Shown one piece after another: positions 18,147 through 26,995 of a stretch of DNA of 64,000 bases; within the stretch, counting starts at the first letter, position 1; each line of letters begins with the position of its first letter. A program made the translations under genes and the position numbers. Below the pieces are notes generated by a model. The model saw only the letters and a list, made by a program, of their open reading frames with translations. It ran no database searches and was not told the origin of the DNA. The stretch comes from JAAURS01 sp031362245 (GTDB lineage: Bacteria > Cyanobacteriota > Cyanobacteriia > Thermosynechococcales > Thermosynechococcaceae): NCBI GenBank assembly GCA_031362245.1, contig JANLSD010000192.1:1-64000 (forward strand), given 5' to 3'.

Positions 18147-19184
18147 GTGGTAACGATTCGTCAACGTGGTGAACAGATTCGTCAGTTTATCTTGACGAAT
18201 ATAGAAGAGCATCCAAAAGACATTACAGCTTTGACGGCTCAAGAATTTAGTATTACTCGTCAGGCCGTCAACAAACATATTCAACGATTAGTTGAGCAAA
18301 AATCAATCGTAGTAGAAGGCTCTACAAAAAGCAAAGTTTATCAACTTTATCCCTCAGTCGAATGGATAAAGAAATACGATTTAAAAAACAAGCTTGAAGA
18401 AGATGTTGTTTGGGACTCTGACATCAAACCTCTTATAGTTGACCTACCTAATAATGTCAAAGATATTTGGGCCTACGGATTCACTGAAATGCTTAATAAT
18501 GCGATAGATCATTCTTCTGGCGAAGAGGTCATTATTAGAGTTCAGACAACGGCAGTTGATACTGAGATTATTGTCGGCGACGATGGAGAAGGAATTTTCA
18601 AGAAGATTCAAAAAGAACTGCATCTGAACGATGAACGTCATGCAGTGCTTGAGCTAGCAAAAGGTAAACTTACAACTGACCCAGAACGGCATAGTGGTCA
18701 GGGCATATTTTTTACATCAAGAATGTTTGATAAATTTATAATTCTCTCTGGAAATATCTATTTCTCTCATCAGTTTAATCAGGAAGAAGACTGGATTTTA
18801 AAGAGTGGCGAATCTCAATCTGGAACGGTTGTTTCCATGAAATTGAATAACAACACATCCAGAACCTCTAAGAAAGTATTTGATAATTTTTCGTCTGGCG
18901 AAGATTATGCATTCACAAAAACAGTGGTACCGGTACACCTAGCTCAATATGGGGAGGAAAAATTAGTATCACGCTCTCAAGCTAAACGGCTTCTGGCAGG
19001 ACTGGATAAATTCAAGGTGGTCGTCCTTGATTTTTCTAGTGTAGAGGCGATAGGACAAGCATTTGCAGATGAAGTTTTTCGTGTATTCAAGAAGCAACAC
19101 CCAGAAATGGAGCTTGTGAGTTTATATGCCAGCAAAGAAGTTGAACAAATGATTAGTAGAGCACAAAGCCTGCTTGAGGCTTAA
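18147..19184 (+). CDS. Winged-HTH / GHKL ATPase / STAS-like (DUF4325) fusion regulator
   Basis: A 345-residue three-domain protein. Residues 5-70 are a winged HTH (TAQEFSITRQAVNKHIQRL as recognition unit). Residues 105-235 are a GHKL (HATPase_c) domain with an N-box EMLNNAIDH, a G1 box GDDGEGI and a G2-like RHSGQGIFF. Residues 270-340 are a STAS-like DUF4325 domain (VVLDFSSVEAIGQAFADEVFRVF). SpoIIAB-type kinases and STAS proteins usually act as separate partners; here they share one chain with a DNA-binding head. The start is GTG with GGGGAGGA at proper distance. The gene is single, with three phased boxes in front, suggesting autoregulation. Targets and signal are unknown. Confidence 0.85.
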   Translation: MVTIRQRGEQIRQFILTNIEEHPKDITALTAQEFSITRQAVNKHIQRLVEQKSIVVEGSTKSKVYQLYPSVEWIKKYDLKNKLEEDVVWDSDIKPLIVDLPNNVKDIWAYGFTEMLNNAIDHSSGEEVIIRVQTTAVDTEIIVGDDGEGIFKKIQKELHLNDERHAVLELAKGKLTTDPERHSGQGIFFTSRMFDKFIILSGNIYFSHQFNQEEDWILKSGESQSGTVVSMKLNNNTSRTSKKVFDNFSSGEDYAFTKTVVPVHLAQYGEEKLVSRSQAKRLLAGLDKFKVVVLDFSSVEAIGQAFADEVFRVFKKQHPEMELVSLYASKEVEQMISRAQSLLEA

Positions 19185-19240
19185 CAAAGGCATCGAACAC
19201 AAAATCTTTAATTTGTGCCACATACCTTTGTTAAGCCTCA
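19175..19240. terminator. 16-bp inverted repeat spanning both stop codons
   Basis: TGAGGCTTAACAAAGG at 19175-19190 is perfectly inverted at 19225-19240. The stop codons of both convergent genes lie in the arms. Inside the 34-nt spacer a second stem CACAAA/TTTGTG extends the hairpin. It lacks a T-run, so it could act as a bidirectional terminator or a 3'-end stabiliser for both transcripts. Confidence 0.6.
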
Positions 19241-20131
19241 GGGATTAGCCTCTATCCAGTCAATGCATTGCTCAAGGGCTTGACGCATCGCCTGAGGTTG
19301 AGCGTAATGCCGCCTCCCATGACCGGGCAAAATCCACTCAAACGAATAGTCCAATAATTTTTTCATCGACTGGCCCAACACAGGCCATGAGTACCAACAG
19401 GCTCGACGAAACGCAATCAGCGTCTGGAGTTCATCATCCCAAGCTAAATGATCGCCCGTAAACAAAACGCGGACTCTTGGTGTGCAGCTATCGCCCCACA
19501 GTAAAACCGTATGCCCCTTCGTATGCCCAGGGGTGGGAATAATCAACAAATCTGGGGCCAGCGCAATAGGATCAGTCCCAGACAGCGGCATTTCCACAGA
19601 GCGCGTGCCTTCGGTGATGTCATCTTGGTGAAGAATGCGATCGCAGCCAAAATGGTCATGAAACCTCTGGTGATCCGCCACATCATCCCGATGGGTCAGA
19701 TAGAGATAGCGTACCCCACCCATTTCCTCCAAACGCTTCACCAAGGGCGGAATAAACCTTGGTGAATCCACTAAAACATTACCCTCTGGGCGCACAACCA
19801 GATAGCTGGCTGCACCATAGGAGTTCTCCGCATGGTAGCCGCAGTGATAAACATTCTCCGTCACCGGAATCGGGAAGCTTTGCTGAGCTATCTTAATATC
19901 CTTCGGCGGCTCAACGGTTCCAATAGATGCTGTGGGACAGGCCAGCAACGCCTGCAATGCAAACAGGCGATCCTCTGGAGTGGTAGGTTGATGAAAGACT
20001 GCTGACTGGCTGCGATCACGATGAAACACCTCTGGAGCCATCCAGCGACAGGTATCACAGTCTATACAGGTACTGTCTACATACAAATCTCCAGACACAT
20101 TCTCTGCACGCTTCTGAACAAGGTGAGCCAT
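19238..20131 (-). CDS. Ferredoxin-like / metallo-beta-lactamase fusion protein
   Basis: A 297-residue protein. Residues 1 to about 75 form a ferredoxin-like domain with CIDCDTC and a later AC-P (LLACPTASIG), enough for one iron-sulfur cluster. From about 90 on it is a metallo-beta-lactamase fold, with the zinc/iron motif altered: THRDDVADHQRFH in place of HxHxDH, then PTPGHTKGH, FTGDHLAW and ILPGHG. Relatives are annotated as MBL-fold hydrolases fused to 4Fe-4S domains in cyanobacteria and plants. The start at 20131 has GGAGG five bases upstream; a longer TTG start includes that site and was rejected. Confidence 0.88.
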   Translation of the reverse strand: MAHLVQKRAENVSGDLYVDSTCIDCDTCRWMAPEVFHRDRSQSAVFHQPTTPEDRLFALQALLACPTASIGTVEPPKDIKIAQQSFPIPVTENVYHCGYHAENSYGAASYLVVRPEGNVLVDSPRFIPPLVKRLEEMGGVRYLYLTHRDDVADHQRFHDHFGCDRILHQDDITEGTRSVEMPLSGTDPIALAPDLLIIPTPGHTKGHTVLLWGDSCTPRVRVLFTGDHLAWDDELQTLIAFRRACWYSWPVLGQSMKKLLDYSFEWILPGHGRRHYAQPQAMRQALEQCIDWIEANP

Positions 20132-20827
20132 TGTCGCCTCCAAACAATACAGAAGCCAATCCCTTTCGTTCTAGTCTAATACTGGAGTAGAGAAGCGAAC
20201 ATCCATGTCCATCGACGAATGCGTATATCCTAAGCAACGCAGTGATTCTAGAAATCAATCAAGAAGATCTAGCCATAAACACCTTAACGAAAAGTTACAA
20301 GATGGGAATACTTGAACGAAGCAGTACCAAACTAGAGCTGACACCCTAGCGCCTGGGCAAATATCTAGTTTTCAAGACTCTGGTGCGACAAGATCCGAGA
20401 TCAATTGACATAATGTGACTACATTTGCAATCAATCAACACATCCATACACATTGAAGTTTAGCCAGAAAATTTACAATATGCCCCACCCCAAAGGACTA
20501 TGAAAGCAAAAAATATAAATCTTCAGACAAAATGAAGTCTATACTTATAAGCATTTGATAAGATTTTGAAGATGAATCCATATTTTCACCCAAAAGCTAC
20601 ACAAACACATCACATTTTCAATCGCCCTGAGTAACAACTTAAACAAAGCTAATAGACAAGCACATCGATTGGCTATCCAAGATACTAAATAAAAGGGATA
20701 ATCTCCAAATATTTATTTATTTCACAGATCAAATTACAGCATTATCAATATGTAAGCAGAGGATCTGGCGCTATTTTAGTGAGAAAGAACCTGATAAAGC
20801 GCTATCAACCTAGCAGGAGAAATTTCA
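20132..20827. other. 696-bp intergenic region, left edge of the glycan island
   Basis: This is AT-rich DNA between the MBL gene and the first glycosyltransferase gene. I find no gene with family features, no tRNA (a common integration site) and no clear repeat. It marks the base-composition change to the AT-rich island and probably carries promoters for the divergent genes. Confidence 0.5.
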
Positions 20828-22063
20828 GTGACGTGCCTAAAAATCTTAATTTCTGCATATGCCTGTAGACCTGACAAAGGTTCAGAGCCAGGAGTGGGCT
20901 GGAATATGGCTCGAGAGATTGCAAGTCATCATAAAGTTTGGGTTTTGACCCGTGTCAATAACCGAGAATCCATCGAAGCTGAGTTAGAAAAGAATCCAGT
21001 CCCAAGTCTTCATTTTATCTATAGCGATCTCCCCAGTATTCTAGGTCGGATCAAGCAAGAACGATGGGAAATTCATATTCATTACTATTTATGGCAACTT
21101 CAAGCCCACGCAACTGCTTGTAAACTACATAAAGAAATCAACTTCGATGTCGCTCATCATGTGACCTATGGCAGATACTGTGACCCCAGTTTTTTAGCAT
21201 TTATGCAGATTCCATTTGTATGGGGACCCGTAGGAGGTGCAGAATCCGCGCCCAAGGCATTTTGGGCAGATTTTGGATTCAAGGGGCGCGTTTATGAAAG
21301 GGTACGCGTGATTTCCCGTTGGATGGGCGAAAATAATCCACTGACTCATGCAACCGTAAAGCATAGTTCAGTTGCGATCGCCGCCACCCAAGAAACAGCC
21401 GATCATCTTAAAATGATGGGCGTAAAAAACATCAAAATGATTGCAGGACAAACCGGAATTACGCAACAGGAGCTTTTACAGTTTCAAAACCTGACAAACA
21501 CCTCCCAAAATCGACCCGTTCGGTTTCTCAGCCTTGGCAGACTTTTACACTGGAAGGGGTTTCACCTAGGGTTAGAAGCATTTGTGCAAGCTCAGCTTCC
21601 AGAATGCGAATATTGGGTTATTGGAGACGGGCCAGAACGACAACGTCTCGAAGACTTTGCAAATCAGTCATCCAGTAACGGAAGAATCAAGTTTTTAGGC
21701 AATATTCCTAGAAACGAAGCACTAATTGCTCTAGGAGAATGTGATGTTTTGATTCACCCAAGCCTGCATGATTTCTCACCTACCGTTTGTCTAGAGGCAA
21801 TGGCAGCAGGTCGCCCTGTCATTTGCCTAAATATAGGCGGGCCAGCCGGACAAATCACTCAAGAAACAGGAATTAGAGTATCTGCAAACAATCCAACACA
21901 AACAGTCAGCGAAATTTCTGAATCAATGATCCGCTTAGCCACCAATCCAGAATTAAGGCTTCAAATGGGGAAAGCTGGACAGCAACGCGTCCATGAACAC
22001 TTTACTTGGGAACGAAAAAGAGATTTCATCAATCAAATTTATGAAGATATAAAATTTGTTTAA
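20828..22063 (+). CDS. GT4-family glycosyltransferase
   Basis: A 411-residue GT-B glycosyltransferase, probably cytosolic at the inner membrane, adding a sugar to a lipid-linked glycan. The N-terminal domain starts ILISAYACRPDKGSEPGVGW, typical of one GT4 subgroup. The C-terminal donor domain has FLSLGRLLHWKGFHLGLEAF, IGDGPERQRLE and HDFSPTVCLEAMAAGRPVI, where the usual E-x7-E first Glu is replaced by Asp, as in this subgroup. The start is GTG with GGAG upstream. It is first in a three-gene plus-strand run with a GT-A-like gene and a sulfotransferase gene. The gene carries one HIP1 octamer. Confidence 0.92.
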   Translation: MTCLKILISAYACRPDKGSEPGVGWNMAREIASHHKVWVLTRVNNRESIEAELEKNPVPSLHFIYSDLPSILGRIKQERWEIHIHYYLWQLQAHATACKLHKEINFDVAHHVTYGRYCDPSFLAFMQIPFVWGPVGGAESAPKAFWADFGFKGRVYERVRVISRWMGENNPLTHATVKHSSVAIAATQETADHLKMMGVKNIKMIAGQTGITQQELLQFQNLTNTSQNRPVRFLSLGRLLHWKGFHLGLEAFVQAQLPECEYWVIGDGPERQRLEDFANQSSSNGRIKFLGNIPRNEALIALGECDVLIHPSLHDFSPTVCLEAMAAGRPVICLNIGGPAGQITQETGIRVSANNPTQTVSEISESMIRLATNPELRLQMGKAGQQRVHEHFTWERKRDFINQIYEDIKFV

Positions 22064-22129
22064 TTCACAACAAACCCATATTCAACACATTGATATACTG
22101 GAAAATAATATATAAAAGGAATAAAATCC

Positions 22130-23041
22130 ATGAAAGATACCACTTCCGATCTAGAAGTTCATTTTCTTATTTGCCATAAAGATGCAAAAATGGCCGGACA
22201 TTGCTTAGATTCATTATTTAAGTATTCTGAAACTCCTCTTAAGTTCATTATTCACGATGACGGTTCTCTCACCAAAGAGGACTACACCAACATGTTAAAC
22301 AAGGGTGAGAATACAAAGATAATATCTCGAAAAGAATCAGATGAATGCATGGAAGAAAATCTAAGAAAATATCCACACTGCTACAAATACAGAAAAGAGC
22401 ATATTTATGCGTTGAAACTATTAGATATTGCATTCATGAGTCAAAACAATTTTGGTTTTTGTGATAGCGATATTCTCTTCTTCAGACCATTTAAAAATCT
22501 TTTCAAATTTCCAGATCTTCAAACTTCAGCCCTGTTCATGCAAGACTACACTAGTAGCTATTCAATGCTTCCGTGGACTCTTTTAGGTGCTAACAAACCA
22601 AAGCTACCAAGTAAAATAAATTCAGGTCTAATTTTTTTTAGAAAAGAAAACTATGATTTAGATTTTATTGAATGGTTTTTGAAAAATAAAACCTTTCGCC
22701 ATAAAGTTGGCTGGCTAGAACAAACATGCTGGGCAGCACTAGGACATCGTGTAGGATGCCGTCAATGGAATCCTGAAAAAATTGTACTAATGAGACCGTG
22801 GACTGAAGACTCACCTCAACTCGTAGCAGGACACTTTGTCAAAGAGTCAAGATACCGAATGGAAAATTTTCTATCAATATCACAACAAAATTTAACCGAC
22901 TCTTCTCCCATCGAGATAGATACTTTTAACCCTAATGATTGCAATTTATTGGAATTAGGACTTGTCCACGCTAAAAGACAGTTAAAGCGTACCAAAAATT
23001 ATAAGAAGTTTCTGGGAATCAACCAAAAAGTAACGAACTAA
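22130..23041 (+). CDS. GT-A-fold glycosyltransferase-like protein
   Basis: 303 residues, with a nucleotide-diphospho-sugar transferase-like layout: N-terminal strand LEVHFLICHKDAKMAGHCLDSL, FIIHDDGSL near 45, and a DxD-type metal site in FGFCDSDILFFRPF (about 105-118). After this come NSGLIFFRK and a Trp-rich segment WLEQTCWAALGH. No signal peptide is seen. It lies 66 bp after the GT4 gene with an AAGGA ribosome site, so it is in the same transcript. It is strongly AT-rich with no HIP1 site. Donor and acceptor are unknown. Confidence 0.75.
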   Translation: MKDTTSDLEVHFLICHKDAKMAGHCLDSLFKYSETPLKFIIHDDGSLTKEDYTNMLNKGENTKIISRKESDECMEENLRKYPHCYKYRKEHIYALKLLDIAFMSQNNFGFCDSDILFFRPFKNLFKFPDLQTSALFMQDYTSSYSMLPWTLLGANKPKLPSKINSGLIFFRKENYDLDFIEWFLKNKTFRHKVGWLEQTCWAALGHRVGCRQWNPEKIVLMRPWTEDSPQLVAGHFVKESRYRMENFLSISQQNLTDSSPIEIDTFNPNDCNLLELGLVHAKRQLKRTKNYKKFLGINQKVTN

Positions 23042-23071
23042 TCAAATAATTACTCATTTCGACTATTCAAA

Positions 23072-23965
23072 ATGCTTCCACAAAAATTCAGAGATATCAA
23101 CTTCCTAAAAAAAAGAGGGCTAGAAGCCTACAGAGTATGGACTAGTCCTTTTCGCTTGCTCCCAAATTTCTTAATTATTGGAGTTCAAAAAGGAGGTACA
23201 ACCTCCCTCTACCGTTATCTAGAAGAGCATCCATCTGTAGCGGGGGCCTTTGCAAAAGAAGTTCATTTCTTTGACAACCATACCCGCGATCACAAATATG
23301 GAAAAGGAATGAGCTGGTATCGTTCTCATTTTGTATATGACGCCAATCGGCTCTACCATCGCTTAGCCTATCAACAAGATTTGATTACGGGTGAAGGGAG
23401 TCCTGATTATATTTTCGACGTTCACGCACCGCACAGAATTGCGGCAAATTTACCGAAGGCAAAGATCATTATCTTATTGAGAGATCCTGTGGATCGCGCA
23501 TACTCTCATTATCTTCATAATACACGAGCCGCATGGGATCCAGATCGAGAAAAGCTTTCTTTTAAAGATGCGATCGCCGCAGAACCCGAACGGCTTCAAG
23601 GAGAATACGAAAAACTCATGAAAAATGAAGATTATTTTAGCTACAATTACATGCATTATTCTTACGTCAAAAGAGGTCTATATGCCAATCAATTAAAAAC
23701 TTGGTTCAAACTTTTTCCGAGAGATCAATTTCTTGTTCTCAAAAGTGAAGTCTTTTTTGCCCAATCAGCTCAAACATTTCAACAGGTACTTAATTTTCTT
23801 GAGCTGCCTACTTGGGAGCCTAAAGAATTTCAACTATTTAATACTCGAACCGAGCGCTCGACAAGTTTGTCGGCCCAAATACGTAGAGAATTAAACCAGT
23901 ATTTTTGTCCATACAACCTTGAACTAAGTGAACTTATAGGAAGTAGTTTCGAGTGGGATTCTTAA
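23072..23965 (+). CDS. Heparan-type sulfotransferase domain protein
   Basis: A 297-residue PAPS-dependent sulfotransferase of the heparan sulfate N-/O-sulfotransferase-like group. The 5'-phosphosulfate loop is IGVQKGGTTSLYRYL (about 33-47), the KEVHFFD motif follows near 64, and the 3'-phosphate binding motif is LLRDPVDRAYSHY (about 138-150). A Pro-Asp-Tyr motif (GEGSPDYIF) sits between them, as in bacterial and animal heparan-type enzymes. It likely sulfates the glycan made by this island. It is third in a run of three plus-strand genes, 30 bp after the previous stop. The ribosome site is weak. Confidence 0.9.
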   Translation: MLPQKFRDINFLKKRGLEAYRVWTSPFRLLPNFLIIGVQKGGTTSLYRYLEEHPSVAGAFAKEVHFFDNHTRDHKYGKGMSWYRSHFVYDANRLYHRLAYQQDLITGEGSPDYIFDVHAPHRIAANLPKAKIIILLRDPVDRAYSHYLHNTRAAWDPDREKLSFKDAIAAEPERLQGEYEKLMKNEDYFSYNYMHYSYVKRGLYANQLKTWFKLFPRDQFLVLKSEVFFAQSAQTFQQVLNFLELPTWEPKEFQLFNTRTERSTSLSAQIRRELNQYFCPYNLELSELIGSSFEWDS

Positions 23966-24208
23966 GCTTTCCTATAGTCAAATTTTCACACTAATATATA
24001 TTTAGCAAGAGAACAAGTTGAATATTTCTCACAAGGAGTATGAACTTAAGTCAAGACATATTTTCCCTCAAAGATTGGATCTTTCAGGCTTCAGGGAAGT
24101 ATTAAATCGATCTTATGTGGTCGAGATCCGATCTAAAGTGTCCTGCTTTACGCTCTATCACAACTTTAAAACTCTTGAAAAGCAGGCAGCTCAAAATCAG
24201 TAGGGGAT

Positions 24209-24376
24209 TCAAGGTACACGCAAATAGCTTAGAGCTTTGAGTCCAATAACAGTAAAGATGATCATCACAAACACCTGAGGCTTGCTGGCCCTTTGTGTAG
24301 TCTTTTGTGCATAAGCAGGTTGAGAACTCAAGCACAAAATACAAAAGAATATTATTAAAGATACTTTTTTGAGCAT
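24209..24376 (-). CDS. Small secreted or membrane protein (55 aa)
   Basis: Starting at an internal ATG (MLKKVSLIIFFCILCL), this reads as a signal peptide with a good AYA-Q cleavage site at about residue 24. It then has a short basic linker and a second hydrophobic stretch (VFVMIIFTVIGLKALSYL). Such a layout is unlikely by chance in AT-rich noncoding DNA. It lies 60 bp downstream of the polymerase gene on the same strand and could be the last gene of that operon. No ribosome site of quality is seen, and no family is recognised. Confidence 0.4.
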   Translation of the reverse strand: MLKKVSLIIFFCILCLSSQPAYAQKTTQRASKPQVFVMIIFTVIGLKALSYLRVP

Positions 24377-24438
24377 ATTTGATTGAACCTTGAAAGACCA
24401 TATAAACAAAATTGACTTTTAATATATCAATTGTCATA

Positions 24439-25794
24439 TTAAGATCTTGTAGTTTCCGAAAGATATCTGGTCTGTTGTGTTTGCCAACTAAGTGCAATGA
24501 TTCCGGTCATATAAAGCATATATCCAGGCTCTTCAATTTGAGACAGCATAAAGCCATAGACTAAAACTGTTAGTGTCAAAAATTTAGATAGATCGCTTAA
24601 ACAGGCTTTTTTCCATACTATCCACCAAAGGTAAATATAAGTACTAAGGCCAGCCAATCCCAGGTCTCCCCAGATACCGGCCCATCCAAAGAGTGGTGAA
24701 AACCAGCTAGATTTATTACCAAGCCAACTTGCATTTGTTGCAGACCATACCGCAACACTTGCTTTTGAGGTTGTTAAACCTAAAGGCCCAAGTAAGGATT
24801 TATACTCCCAAACCATCCAGCCACCAAGCCTTCCAACGGTATGTCCTGGTCCTAGACCAATCAGCCAGTTCAATGGGGACTTATAGAACGTAGGTAATAT
24901 AGTAAATGGTGAAAGCTTGAGCTGCATACCTTCAATTTGAACACTCAAATCTGACCATATCAATAATGCTCTAAAAACCGTATTCGCTAACAAGACAATT
25001 AATGCAGCAAAGACAAGCACAAGAAATATATATTGCAAAAATTTTATAAGGCTTCCAGCTTTTAAAAAAATCAATACGACTAAAGCTAATATAAAGACAG
25101 CGAGAACCTGCTTAGCATCAGCCTTGACAATATGAAATAGAGTAGCAAAACCTATAGCGGAACGAATCCAAATGGGTTGATTTTTTGCAGTAGTAAAGTA
25201 GTAAACAGCAAAGGCCATGGATACAGATGCACCAACAACATGTCCAGAAGCTTGTTCTACAAATACACCTTTAATCAGATCTGCATTCTGGTTATTTAAG
25301 CGTAAAACTAAAATTTGACAGAGAGCAAACAACAAATTAATCAATGAGAACTTTAGCCATCGAGCCTTGAATTTATCTATACTCTCCGGCGACATTGAGA
25401 GACAAATAACAGACAAGAGTAAAATAAAAGGCTCACCTAATAGCATGAAATCCAAAAAAACATTAATAATACCTGCATTATTAATGATTGCACTAAAGAG
25501 CATCAGTGCCAGAAGTATAAACAATCCAATTAAAATATTTTTAACAATAGACCACTGCTTATAATCTTTGAATTGAGCCTTTCTAAGGACATAGAAGCAA
25601 ACTAGAGGAACAATAAAAAAGTGCAAGAAATTAATTGCCGGTGGGATTCCTAAGCCTGCCAAAACACGTGGGAAAAATGCAGTCGCAAATGCAAATATTA
25701 CCAAATCTGAATCAGAAAAAAAAGTGCCTCTCTTAACACGAGAAGTAGATTGGTGAGTTCTTCTTTGAAATATATCGGCTGTATCTAAGGTCAT
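24439..25794 (-). CDS. O-antigen polymerase/ligase-like membrane protein (Wzy-like)
   Basis: 451 residues with about ten to twelve hydrophobic segments and a larger extracytoplasmic loop around 300-370 containing Trp- and Gly-rich sequence (NWLIGLGPGHTVGRLGGWMV). This pattern fits Wzy/WaaL/O-antigen-polymerase proteins, which join repeat units on the periplasmic side. Sequence identity is low in this family, so the call rests on topology and cluster context. It is downstream of a GT4 and a GT2 gene on the minus strand, with 25 bp to the GT4 gene. Confidence 0.75.
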   Translation of the reverse strand: MTLDTADIFQRRTHQSTSRVKRGTFFSDSDLVIFAFATAFFPRVLAGLGIPPAINFLHFFIVPLVCFYVLRKAQFKDYKQWSIVKNILIGLFILLALMLFSAIINNAGIINVFLDFMLLGEPFILLLSVICLSMSPESIDKFKARWLKFSLINLLFALCQILVLRLNNQNADLIKGVFVEQASGHVVGASVSMAFAVYYFTTAKNQPIWIRSAIGFATLFHIVKADAKQVLAVFILALVVLIFLKAGSLIKFLQYIFLVLVFAALIVLLANTVFRALLIWSDLSVQIEGMQLKLSPFTILPTFYKSPLNWLIGLGPGHTVGRLGGWMVWEYKSLLGPLGLTTSKASVAVWSATNASWLGNKSSWFSPLFGWAGIWGDLGLAGLSTYIYLWWIVWKKACLSDLSKFLTLTVLVYGFMLSQIEEPGYMLYMTGIIALSWQTQQTRYLSETTRS

Positions 25795-25819
25795 ATTTTT
25801 AGGAATAGATGAAAATGCA

Positions 25820-26962
25820 TTAGATTTGTCTTTGAATCAAATTATTGTAGATTTCTTCAAGAGATTGCGTTTGAATTGCTCTGTTAAAATTATCATACAT
25901 ATGTTGTTGGCCTTTAAGGCTAAAACGTTGCCAAAGCTCCTCATCTTGAAACAAACGCAAACTAAACTGTGCCAGAGATTGTGAATCTCTCTCAGGAGCA
26001 AGAAAACCAGTTTCTCCATGAATAACAGCTTCAGGAATACCGGCATGAGTCGTACTCACCACAGGCAACCCCATAGCCTGGGCTTCTAACACAACATTGG
26101 GTAAACCCTCTGAATCTCCTTGTGCCGCAGTTACGCTTGGGGCAATTAAGAGACTGGCTCGATTCATCCAGTTGCGAACAACTGGGGCAGGCTGTACACC
26201 AAGGAACTGAAATCGTTTCAAACTTTTTTTCGCCAAAGTTTCTAGCTTAGCTTTGAGTGGCCCATCGCCAATTAAAATCAGTTCAATATCTGGTCTTTCG
26301 GTCTGAACTTGAGCCATCGCTTCAATTAAATATTCACAGCCTTTTTTTTCGGTTAATCTACCCACAAATAGGACGCTCGGTCGTCGTAAAATATCAGGAT
26401 CAGGTCTAAATTTTGTGACATCAACACCATGATAATGAGTAATTATACGCTCAGGGGGGAACCCCTGCTCTAAAATTTTATCTTTAATAAACTTGGATAC
26501 CGTAATAAATAACCGACCATCACGCTTAAGCGCTTCACGACGACGAAAATAAATCCAGTGATTTAGCGAATAATAACGAGCATACGCTTCAGAAACAGTG
26601 GCATCTGCACCTCGAAAATGAACAATGAGAGGAATTTTAAGTGTTCTTGCCAAAGGTAAAATTAAAGCTCCACTTAAACCAAATTGTGCATGAATCAATT
26701 TAGGCTTAATATCCTGAACATATTTATAGAACTTGGGAGAATATCCCGACACCTTAAAGAGAGCTTCATCAAAGAGTTGAGTCTTTTTTCCAGAATTTAT
26801 AACACAAACTCGATCAGGAGGCAATTCTAAACCATTGACCCATTTACATCCCATATAATATGGAGTGAAACGTTTAAGTTCTTCTCCTAAAGAACGAATG
26901 AATGTCTGAGAAGGGGGCAATAAATGGCTATTAAATAAAATAACTGGATTGTTTTTTGACAT
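25820..26962 (-). CDS. GT4-family glycosyltransferase
   Basis: A 380-residue GT-B enzyme. The N-terminal half has HAQFGLSGALILPLAR and HFRGADATVSE. The donor half has VLFVGRLTEKKGCEYLIEAM, LILIGDGPLKAKLE and the intact E-x7-E motif in EGLPNVVLEAQAMGLPVV. This resembles colanic-acid WcaL/AmsK-like enzymes. I chose ATG 26962 over an in-frame TTG seven codons upstream. It sits between a GT2 gene (33 bp upstream) and the polymerase gene, so it is in one operon with them. Sugar specificity is unknown. Confidence 0.92.
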   Translation of the reverse strand: MSKNNPVILFNSHLLPPSQTFIRSLGEELKRFTPYYMGCKWVNGLELPPDRVCVINSGKKTQLFDEALFKVSGYSPKFYKYVQDIKPKLIHAQFGLSGALILPLARTLKIPLIVHFRGADATVSEAYARYYSLNHWIYFRRREALKRDGRLFITVSKFIKDKILEQGFPPERIITHYHGVDVTKFRPDPDILRRPSVLFVGRLTEKKGCEYLIEAMAQVQTERPDIELILIGDGPLKAKLETLAKKSLKRFQFLGVQPAPVVRNWMNRASLLIAPSVTAAQGDSEGLPNVVLEAQAMGLPVVSTTHAGIPEAVIHGETGFLAPERDSQSLAQFSLRLFQDEELWQRFSLKGQQHMYDNFNRAIQTQSLEEIYNNLIQRQI

Positions 26963-26995
26963 GAAAATTAAAGATTCCCCCAATCTTACTTAAAA

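Noticed and set aside
24018..24203. 61-codon plus-strand frame after the heparan-type sulfotransferase gene
   Set aside because: No ribosome site, no hydrophobic or domain pattern, and it overlaps the region that better fits the small secreted protein transcript on the minus strand.
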